From an uncultured Oscillospiraceae bacterium (lineage in GTDB: Bacteria; Bacillota; Clostridia; Oscillospirales; Oscillospiraceae), in contig CAJULZ010000085.1 in assembly GCA_910587205.1 (NCBI GenBank), positions 1-12,960 of the forward strand: a stretch of 12,960 nucleotides of DNA, written 5' to 3'. Below the pieces are notes generated by a model. It searched no databases and was not told the DNA's origin. It saw nothing but the letters and a program-made list of their open reading frames with translations. The position numbers were made by a program, and so were the translations under genes. Of this stretch, positions 7,208-12,960 are shown piece by piece. The first letter of the stretch is position 1. Every line of letters begins with the position of its first letter.

Positions 7208-8060
7208 GTGGCAGGAGTTCTTGGATTACACTGGGCCGGTAGTCTATAAGGCCGATAGCAAGAAAGATACCACTTGGCTGGGGCGGTTCACCTTTGAGGC
7301 TCTGCGGGACTTCAGCGGGCTCTCCCGGATTTTGACCATCCTGGCCCGTGGGTTCCTGTTCCACGGCCCAGATGAAGCGGTGCTGGATGATGAACCCAGA
7401 GGACGGATAGATTATGCCCGCCGGGGACTGTGTGCCTGGTGCAGTGTGCCGGAACAGACCGATGCAAAACCTGAGTGGCAATATCGGACGGAGTTCGGTA
7501 CGCTCCACGGGGAGTTCCCGGCACTGGTGGGCGAGGATGGCCGCGGGTGGTTTTGCCGTCACTTCCATGCGGCAATGGCCTTTGCGAGAGATAACCCGAA
7601 GGTGGTGCGGAAGGCGTATGCCGGGGCCGCTGGAGATCTGGATAAAAAATTCGATGCTGAGTGGCGCAAAAAGGTGCGGCAATTCCAGATGCCGCTGTTT
7701 TCTTCCAATGCGGACGCCGCATGGGTCGTTCGTTTTGATGATGTGATTGCCGATGCGCTGGAACTGGGGCCGCTGCGGCAGGGCATGGTTGATTTGCCCG
7801 ATGATCTGCTGGCGAAGACCGAGGCAGTGAGGCCAGAGAAGCTACCCGCCGAGGTGATCCAAACGCTCGTTGCCTATTATGCGGCCAATAAGCCGGAGGA
7901 CAGCGATTGGGTGGTGCTTCCGGTGGCAAATTTCGACTGCTGGTTTGGGGACACCAACTTTGGACGGAAGTATCTCAGCCAAATCCCAGAGGAGATCATC
8001 CAACGGAGCAGCAGCTTCGGCGTCAGCCGGTACCGGGTGTTGCCGGAATTTCTGCCGTAA
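7197..8060 (+). CDS. Unrecognised protein co-translated with the polymerase-like gene
   Basis: The protein has 287 residues from ATG at 7197, which follows GGAGGTG inside the upstream gene. An earlier in-frame ATG at 7104 would add a Cys/Trp/Arg-rich stretch that is clearly out-of-frame polymerase coding, so it is rejected. The 11-nt overlap implies coupled synthesis and probably a shared complex. I recognise no family. Visible features are C79-A-W-C82 and, about 38 residues on, C120-R-H-F-H124, which could bind a metal. A lysine/arginine-rich helix (DKKFDAEWRKKVRQF) comes next, and the C-terminal half is acidic with a WVVLPVANFDCWFG segment. No transmembrane segment is seen. A processivity, template-binding or initiation factor for the polymerase is a guess from context. 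Confidence 0.8.
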   Translation: MLNEWQEFLDYTGPVVYKADSKKDTTWLGRFTFEALRDFSGLSRILTILARGFLFHGPDEAVLDDEPRGRIDYARRGLCAWCSVPEQTDAKPEWQYRTEFGTLHGEFPALVGEDGRGWFCRHFHAAMAFARDNPKVVRKAYAGAAGDLDKKFDAEWRKKVRQFQMPLFSSNADAAWVVRFDDVIADALELGPLRQGMVDLPDDLLAKTEAVRPEKLPAEVIQTLVAYYAANKPEDSDWVVLPVANFDCWFGDTNFGRKYLSQIPEEIIQRSSSFGVSRYRVLPEFLP

Positions 8061-8070
8061 CGGGATATAC

Positions 8071-8105
8071 GGCTGGGCTCTTTGGGCCCAGCCGCCTGTC
8101 CTTTT
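8071..8105 (+). terminator. Hairpin terminator of the polymerase-like operon
   Basis: GGCTGGGC and GCCCAGCC (8071-8078, 8086-8093) form a perfect 8-bp GC-rich stem with a 7-nt loop, 10 bases after the stop codon. The following T-tract is weak (CCTTTT ending at 8105), so termination may be inefficient. Confidence 0.55.
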
Positions 8106-8122
8106 CAGCAGGGCCCACAAAC

Positions 8123-8137
8123 GGCCACACAGTGGCC
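8123..8137. repeat. Short hairpin between convergent genes
   Basis: GGCCAC-ACA-GTGGCC is a perfect 6-bp stem with a 3-nt loop. It lies in the 106-bp gap between two converging genes and may help separate their transcription. There is no T-run on either side. Confidence 0.35.
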
Positions 8138-8166
8138 AACAAGGGCTTGTCCGATCCGGAGAGGCG

Positions 8167-8499
8167 TTAACCCTCGTCCGGAAGATTCCATCGCTCCTGC
8201 GGCACGACACGGGCGTCCTGCCCGGTCTGATTTGACCGGGTGGGACGCCCGCTTTCTGGGTAATTGCTCAGTTCATTTGCCAGCCGCCAGGCCAGCCGGA
8301 ACCCGCAGATAAAGCTGTCCATGGACAGTTCCTCCGCCAAACGGTCCTTTGCGTCAATGAGACGGAGAACCATCTTCCGCTCCGGCTTGTCCAGTTTTAG
8401 AATAAGCTGCTTATGGAGGACTTCGATTTCCGTGCGGGTGTCCGCCGCCTGGGGCGGCGTGTAGAAGCTGTCGTATAGGGCTGTCAGGGTCTTGTTCAT
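8167..8499 (-). CDS. Small conserved element protein (DUF6809-like)
   Basis: The protein has 110 residues from ATG at 8499, behind AAGGAGG; the upstream in-frame ATG at 8526 lacks a comparable site. Residues ~1-80 (MNKTLTALYDSFY...IEVLHKQLILKLDKPERKMVLRLIDAKDRLAEELSMDSFICGFRLAWRLANEL) are mostly helical. They resemble small proteins repeatedly found in Clostridia mobile elements, which I recall as DUF6809; that name is from memory. Function is unknown. The last ~28 residues are encoded over a 40-nt hairpin and look like a non-conserved tail. It converges with the polymerase-like operon and follows the right copy of the 34-bp repeat. Confidence 0.7.
   Translation of the reverse strand: MNKTLTALYDSFYTPPQAADTRTEIEVLHKQLILKLDKPERKMVLRLIDAKDRLAEELSMDSFICGFRLAWRLANELSNYPESGRPTRSNQTGQDARVVPQERWNLPDEG
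8211..8250. repeat. 40-nt near-perfect hairpin inside the DUF6809-like 3' end
   Basis: The left arm is GGGCGTCC-TG-CCCGGTC (8211-8227) and the right arm is GACCGGG-TG-GGACGCCC (8234-8250), around TGATTT. All bases pair except the internal TG/TG step. It is too strong to be explained by coding alone. There is no T-tract on the minus strand, so it may be a REP-like insertion or a bidirectional transcript-end structure. Confidence 0.6.
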
Positions 8500-8576
8500 G
8501 CTATCGCCTCCTTGTGGCACAAACATATACCACAGGTTGGCGGGGAAAGCTACTGAAATTTTTGGGCATGTGCCTT

Positions 8577-8610
8577 TCTTGTTGGATGCGTCTTGTTGAT
8601 ATAGTTCCTC
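8577..8610. repeat. 34-bp direct repeat, right copy
   Basis: Identical over 34 bases to 987-1020 and in the same orientation, 7590 bases away. It lies between the hsdR stop (8638) and the DUF6809-like start (8499). As at the left copy, the minus-strand order is gene stop, 27-30 nt, repeat, spacer, next gene. The bases between stop and repeat share a C-rich CCCACCC block in both copies. Confidence 0.85.
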
Positions 8611-8637
8611 TGCAGATTTTGGGGTGGGGTGCCACAG

Positions 8638-11600
8638 CTACATTTTACGCATTTCCCGATAAATCACTTCTGCCAAGGCACTCATAATAGCGTTATATTT
8701 AGCCTGATCCTCAAAAAGTGCCGTATAGGTATCCTGGGCTTCCATATAGCTGTCTTGAGCGGCATCGCCAAACGCCTTGGGGAAAATGCTCTCCGTGAAA
8801 ATCTGCGGGTCAGCGGTCTTTGCCATACTGGCCAGCTTCTTATTGGTCATCAGCTTGGCGTGGAGTGCATTCAGCAGCACCCGGTCACCTTCGGTAAAGG
8901 CCCCCTTGTACTTCTCATTAATCTTCTCAATAATCTCGTCCAGAGGCTCCTTGGGGTCGTGCCCCGCCGCCCCCTTTTGCTTGGCCGCTTCGTAGACGCC
9001 TTTTTCCTCCTGGAGCGTGATTGTCCCCTCAAAGGACTTTTGCAGCATATAATACTCCAGCTTCAGCTTGCCCTCCAGATCAACCATATCCACCGCTTCC
9101 GCTGGGAGCAGATTCAACAGATAGGAGCAGAACACGAATTCTTTGTGAAGATCCTTATCGAACATTCTGACAATCTGGGAAATGTAGCTGTACCACTTGA
9201 CCAGGTTGCGGGCCTGCCGCCGGAACTGGTAACGCTCGTCTGTTGTTTTCTGATTGTATCGATCCGCCACAGGTTTCAAAACGCTGGTCATCCGGCCCAC
9301 GGCTTTGGAATCCTGCTTGCCCGGTTTGAAATACTCCTTGGCAAATGCCTCAATATCCACATCGGAGTAAATGCCAAAGCCCCGTAGCTCCTTCTGCGTC
9401 TGATAAATCAGATCCACATTCACTTCCTGCTGCAGCGTGGTCTCCTGGTAGAAGGGCTGGAACGCTGCCAGAATATCCTCCTGGGAATTCACAAAGTCCA
9501 GCACAAAGGTATCCTCTTTGCCGGGGCAAGTGCGGTTCAGCCGGGAGAGGGTCTGCACCGCCTTCACGCTTTTCAGCTTCTTGTCCACAATCATGGTGTG
9601 CAGCAGTGGCTCATCAAAGCCGGTCTGATACTTCTCCGCCACAATCAGGACGTTGAAATTCTCGTGGAACTCCGCCTTGGTCTGGGTCTCAGCAATGTGG
9701 CTACCGTCCCGGCGCACGTTCAGCTTGGGCTCGGTGTACTCCTCGTCACCATCCTGCACAGCGCCGGAGAAGGCAATCAGAACCTCCACATCGTCATATT
9801 TCTGGCTTTCGATGTACCGCTTGACCTCGTGGAAATAGCGGACTGCCGCCAGCCGGGAGGAGGTAACCACCATCATCTTGCCCCGCCCGCCGATTTTGTG
9901 CCGGGTGGTCTCCCGGAACGTTTCCACGATGATCTGCGACTTTTGACTGATGTTGTAGGGGTGTAGCTCCTGATACCGGCGGATCACCTTTGCCGCACGG
10001 CTGGCGGGGAGGTCGGGGTTGTCTTCCATGGTCTTGGCGATTTTGAAACAGGTTTCGTAGGTCATGTAGTTCTGGAGTACATCCAAGATGAATTTCTCCT
10101 CAATGGCCTGCCGCATACTGTAGATGTGGAACGGGTGGAAGCTGCCGTCCTCATATTCCGTTCCGAACAGCTCCAGCGTCTTATCCTTGGGCGTGGCGGT
10201 AAAGGCGAAGAAGGACAGGTTCCTGTGGCGGCCTTGGGAGATGATCTCGTTCATCAGCTTGTCGTCCGGGTCAAGCTCCTCCTCGGCTTTGCCCTCCAGC
10301 TCGGCGTACTCCCGCAGGGCCTCCTCGGTGTCTGCCAGCGCCGTTTTCAGCTTGAGGGCGGCGCTGCCTGTCTGAGAGGAGTGGGCCTCGTCCACGATGA
10401 TGGCAAAACAGCGCCCGGCGGCCTTGTCCACCTCCTGGAAGATCACCGGGAACTTTTGCAGGGTGGTGACGATGATCCGCACCCCAGCGTTCAGAGCGTC
10501 CCGCAGATCCTTGGAGGTCTTGTTCTCACCGATGGTTTCCACCGCCCCCAGCGTGTGGTCAAAGCCAGAAATCGTTTCCTGGAGCTGGGCGTCAAGGACA
10601 GTCCGATCCGTGACCACCACCACGCTGCTGAACACGGGCCTGTCCTCCTGGCTGTGCAGCGACGCCAGCCGGTAGGCCGTCCAGGCGATGGAGTTGGACT
10701 TGCCCGAGCCTGCGCTGTGCTGGATCAGGTAGTTCCGCCCGGCACCGTGCGCCGACACGTCGGCCAGCAGCTTCCGCACCACGTCCAGCTGATGGTAGCG
10801 GGGAAAAATCAGCGCCTGCTTTCGTACAGTCTTCACGGTGCCGTCTGGGAGCCGTTTTTTCTCCTCCTTCACCTGCAAATGGATGAACTTTTGAAGGATA
10901 TCCATCATGCTGTCCCTCTGAAAGACCTGCTCCCAGAGATAGGCCGTGGGGTAGCCGTCCGGATTTGGAGGATTGCCCTTGCCGCCGTCCTGTCCGGCCC
11001 CGTTGGAGCCCTGGTTGAAGGGCAGAAAGTATGTATCCTTCCCGGCCAGCCTGGTGGTCATCCAGACCTCGGTGTGATCCACGCAGAAATAGCCCAGGAT
11101 GCGCTTGTTGAACTGGAAACAGAGCTCCCGTGGGTCACGGTCATACATCCACTGCCGCTTGGCGTTCTCCACGTTCTGCCCCGTGTACTGGTTTTTCAGT
11201 TCAAAAGCGAAAACCGGGATGCCGTTGACTGCCAGCACCATGTCCACGGATTTCTTCGTGTCGGCGGAGTAGTACCACTGGCGGTAGCACTTGATCTTGT
11301 TGCAGGCGTACCGCCGGGCGGCGGTCTCGTTGAGGCCGGATTCCGGCATGAAGTAGCAGACATGGAAGGTGATGCCCCGGTGTTTGAACCCGTGGCGGAG
11401 GACGGAGAGAAGCCCGTCCGCATCGCAGGCGGCGTTGAAGGCCAGGCAAAATTTCCGCACGGGATCGACCTGGTTCTGCTTCTCGAACCTGGCCCACTCC
11501 TTGGGCTGGGTGGCCTGGACGAAGCCGATCAGGGTGTCAACGTACAGGGCCAGCGCAGGGTCGTAGGTGCCGGTGCCCTTGGTGTAGCCACCGGAGGGAG

Positions 11601-11652
11601 AGAGAAGAGCGGTTTCGATGTCGGATTCAAAGCGTTTTTCGGTCGTTTCCAT
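8638..11652 (-). CDS. hsdR: Type I restriction enzyme, R (motor/nuclease) subunit
   Basis: This 1004-residue subunit of an EcoKI-type complex translocates DNA with ATP and cuts it. An N-terminal PD-(D/E)xK nuclease is visible as D137-MVLAVNGIPVFAF-E151-L-K153. The SF2 motor follows, with Walker A SAGSGKS at ~313-319, VVVVTDRTVLDAQL (motif Ia region), D421-E-A-H in FAIIVDEAHSSQTG, FFAFTATP (motif III), and late motifs including EKYQTGFDEPLL and VQTLSRLNRTCPGK. A helical C-terminal region binds the methylase core. Length is normal. The ATG at 11652 overlaps the upstream TGA; an adjacent ATG at 11655 is also possible and both share GGGAGGA. The 5' part is much more GC-rich than the genes upstream of it. 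No frameshift was seen, so it looks functional. Confidence 0.95.
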   Translation of the reverse strand: METTEKRFESDIETALLSPSGGYTKGTGTYDPALALYVDTLIGFVQATQPKEWARFEKQNQVDPVRKFCLAFNAACDADGLLSVLRHGFKHRGITFHVCYFMPESGLNETAARRYACNKIKCYRQWYYSADTKKSVDMVLAVNGIPVFAFELKNQYTGQNVENAKRQWMYDRDPRELCFQFNKRILGYFCVDHTEVWMTTRLAGKDTYFLPFNQGSNGAGQDGGKGNPPNPDGYPTAYLWEQVFQRDSMMDILQKFIHLQVKEEKKRLPDGTVKTVRKQALIFPRYHQLDVVRKLLADVSAHGAGRNYLIQHSAGSGKSNSIAWTAYRLASLHSQEDRPVFSSVVVVTDRTVLDAQLQETISGFDHTLGAVETIGENKTSKDLRDALNAGVRIIVTTLQKFPVIFQEVDKAAGRCFAIIVDEAHSSQTGSAALKLKTALADTEEALREYAELEGKAEEELDPDDKLMNEIISQGRHRNLSFFAFTATPKDKTLELFGTEYEDGSFHPFHIYSMRQAIEEKFILDVLQNYMTYETCFKIAKTMEDNPDLPASRAAKVIRRYQELHPYNISQKSQIIVETFRETTRHKIGGRGKMMVVTSSRLAAVRYFHEVKRYIESQKYDDVEVLIAFSGAVQDGDEEYTEPKLNVRRDGSHIAETQTKAEFHENFNVLIVAEKYQTGFDEPLLHTMIVDKKLKSVKAVQTLSRLNRTCPGKEDTFVLDFVNSQEDILAAFQPFYQETTLQQEVNVDLIYQTQKELRGFGIYSDVDIEAFAKEYFKPGKQDSKAVGRMTSVLKPVADRYNQKTTDERYQFRRQARNLVKWYSYISQIVRMFDKDLHKEFVFCSYLLNLLPAEAVDMVDLEGKLKLEYYMLQKSFEGTITLQEEKGVYEAAKQKGAAGHDPKEPLDEIIEKINEKYKGAFTEGDRVLLNALHAKLMTNKKLASMAKTADPQIFTESIFPKAFGDAAQDSYMEAQDTYTALFEDQAKYNAIMSALAEVIYREMRKM

Positions 11653-12209
11653 CATTCTTCCTCCCATAAATAGTTGAATGGGTTGCTTTTCTTGCGGCGG
11701 TCTTTAAGATCAAAATTGAAAAATGTAAACTTATCAGTGTTTTCTTCATAATACTTTTTTGCGGCAACACGCAGACGGTAACATAAATCCCGCACACCTA
11801 CAGTAATTTCCCGGTGGCTGATCTTCATACCAGCGCCATATGAAACCATAGATGATTCGCCATCAGGAGTATCAGGGTCTGTTATTTCAAGTTTGAAATG
11901 ATTTACTTGGCAACGGTCATCCCAGCTACTTGATGGTTTTACATTGGGAGTACCCTGATGCAAAAACAAATTGCGAAAGCTATAAATCATATCTTCATTC
12001 AAATAGGGCATATCTCCAGAAGGGGTATTTCTGGGTTGTATTCCACAAACAAAATTTTTGCACCATTTCTTATATCTTGCTCCATTCCCGTCATTCGGAA
12101 ATTCAGCTTTTCCACAAATATCTGGTAGTGTCAACGCCAACGCCAGAGCCGCTAAGTAGCACTCGTGTTCTATTGCACGTTCCACGTCCTCAATCAGCTT
12201 AGGTAGCAT
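11652..12209 (-). CDS. HEPN-like protein embedded in the type I restriction operon
   Basis: The protein has 185 residues. It starts at 12209, overlapping the hsdS stop by 11 nt, and ends overlapping the hsdR start, so it is translated as part of the operon. Residues ~1-30 are a helix (CYLAALALALTLPDIC), followed by RYKKWCKNFV and, at 79-84, R-N-L-F-L-H. That fits the R-x4-6-H motif with a polar residue after Arg, which marks HEPN-domain ribonucleases. The C-terminal ~60 residues are charged and end in a basic KDRRKKSN patch. HEPN proteins are commonly RNA-cutting toxins or abortive-infection effectors. A role as a second-line defence beside the restriction enzyme is inferred. The motif alone is short, so the family call is moderate. 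The gene is AT-rich compared with hsdR. Confidence 0.7.
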   Translation of the reverse strand: MLPKLIEDVERAIEHECYLAALALALTLPDICGKAEFPNDGNGARYKKWCKNFVCGIQPRNTPSGDMPYLNEDMIYSFRNLFLHQGTPNVKPSSSWDDRCQVNHFKLEITDPDTPDGESSMVSYGAGMKISHREITVGVRDLCYRLRVAAKKYYEENTDKFTFFNFDLKDRRKKSNPFNYLWEEE

Positions 12210-12960
12210 TTGATACTTCCTTCTTCCCGGTCACATATTCGTAAATAAGCGATTTTTTGTAAGATTCAAGCGCATTGATAAGACGCTTCTTCTTTATAAT
12301 GAGTTCATCCAATTCCAAACACCGTCTGTCAAGAAAAGATACAATTTCATCCTGCTCAACAGCATTGGGGCAGTATACAACATTCATATTGCCAAAATTT
12401 TTCCCGGTAAGCTGATTTATTGTTGTGGTCAAAAATGTATTGAGATACACCGAAAAAATGTTAGAGTTCAGCAAGTAATACATATATCTCGGACATTCAC
12501 ATCGGAAAATCATCATGAATGCTCCGAACGATGCACAAATATCTGAATCAATTATTGCGCTTTTGCCAATCAATTCCCGACTTCCATTTCTTGAACAAAT
12601 GAGAATATCACCTTTTTGCACCATCAACTGCGCCGGAATCTCACACGAAACAAATACATTATTACTAAAATCCAACTTTCCGTTTTGAACATTTGACGAT
12701 CTGAGAACAAATGTTCCCATCTCATCGGTTTGATCCCCTGGAGCATAAGTCAATCCATTTCTATATGTTCCAATGCTTTTTATCCGCCGCACGTCCCAGT
12801 TTTCAGGTATTGCTCCAATCCACTCAATCCCGCTCTCCTTCATCGGCCTATCTCCCCGGATGCCCTTTGTGACAGCCTGGGTGATGATAGCCTGCTTGAG
12901 TTTTTTGTATTCCTCAATGGAGGTGCGGGTTTTGTCCAGAACAGCATCAATTTCAGCACA
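12199..12960 (-). CDS. hsdS: Type I restriction specificity subunit, 5' end outside window
   Basis: The frame is open from the window edge: 39 codons precede the ATG at 12843, giving 253 residues of a longer protein. Residues 1-39 (EIDAVLDKTRTSIEEYKKLKQ...) are the central conserved coiled coil that separates the two target-recognition domains. MKESGIEWIGAIPENWDVRRI is the usual beginning of the second domain, which extends to ~215 with LTGKNFGNMNV. The C-terminal coil (EIVSFLDRRCLELDELIIKKKRLINALESYKKSLI) is a pseudo-repeat of the first. HsdS reads the bipartite DNA target for the methylase and nuclease; this half fixes one half-site. The first recognition domain and, presumably, hsdM lie beyond the window. 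The second domain is AT-rich while the coil before it is not. Confidence 0.92.
   Translation of the reverse strand, partial: CAEIDAVLDKTRTSIEEYKKLKQAIITQAVTKGIRGDRPMKESGIEWIGAIPENWDVRRIKSIGTYRNGLTYAPGDQTDEMGTFVLRSSNVQNGKLDFSNNVFVSCEIPAQLMVQKGDILICSRNGSRELIGKSAIIDSDICASFGAFMMIFRCECPRYMYYLLNSNIFSVYLNTFLTTTINQLTGKNFGNMNVVYCPNAVEQDEIVSFLDRRCLELDELIIKKKRLINALESYKKSLIYEYVTGKKEVSNAT

Noticed and set aside
987..8610. CRISPR-like interpretation of the 34-bp repeats
   Set aside because: There are only two copies, 7.6 kb apart, with genes between them and no spacers or cas genes.
10126..11673. 515-codon plus-strand frame opposite hsdR
   Set aside because: It is the mirror frame of a well-supported hsdR and contains no recognisable domain.
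12199..12843. A complete 214-residue hsdS starting at the ATG at 12843
   Set aside because: The frame stays open for 39 codons to the window end and these encode the typical central HsdS coiled coil, so 12843 is an internal Met at a domain boundary.

Overview
The window looks like part of an accessory, mobile-element-rich region of a moderately GC-rich Firmicute, most likely a gut Clostridia/Oscillospiraceae-type bacterium. This is inferred from strong AGGAGG-type ribosome binding sites, a MobP3-type relaxase with a MobC-like partner, small element-associated proteins and a type I restriction-modification cargo. No tRNA, rRNA, IS or CRISPR array was seen.

Layout. (1) 1-602, minus: 5' part of a secreted protein with a signal peptide, a stalk-like domain and an NlpC/P60-like cysteine-peptidase segment. 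Upstream of it, at 744-950, is a small excisionase-like HTH protein. (2) 1051-3962, minus: a mobilization operon of HTH protein (3962), possible small basic ORF (3604), MobC-like protein (3398) and relaxase with C-terminal Sel1 repeats (2997). Its genes overlap by 1-29 nt, and several inverted repeats upstream of MobC form a candidate oriT. (3) 4071-8105, plus: a divergent two-gene operon with its own promoter, a palindromic operator overlapping the -35, and a downstream hairpin. It encodes a 1024-aa protein carrying the DxDGD signature and several other motifs of the two-barrel RNA polymerase / eukaryotic-type RNA-dependent RNA polymerase superfamily, and an overlapping unrecognised 287-aa protein with Cys/His residues. 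(4) 8167-8499, minus: a small conserved element protein. (5) 8638-12960, minus: a type I restriction operon, hsdS (5' end outside the window) - HEPN-like gene - hsdR.

A perfect 34-bp direct repeat (987-1020 and 8577-8610) brackets the mobilization, polymerase and small-protein block, about 7.6 kb. It is either a pair of recombination (att-like) sites bounding a mobilizable unit or a duplicated leader, because each copy sits just after one minus-strand gene and before the next.

The most interesting content is the polymerase-like gene with its co-translated partner, on the same repeat-bracketed segment as a relaxase. A self-encoded single-chain RNA polymerase or primase serving a mobile element is the main hypothesis. 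Second is a HEPN-like protein with an RNLFLH motif inserted between hsdS and hsdR, in an AT-rich patch that begins at the second target-recognition domain of HsdS.
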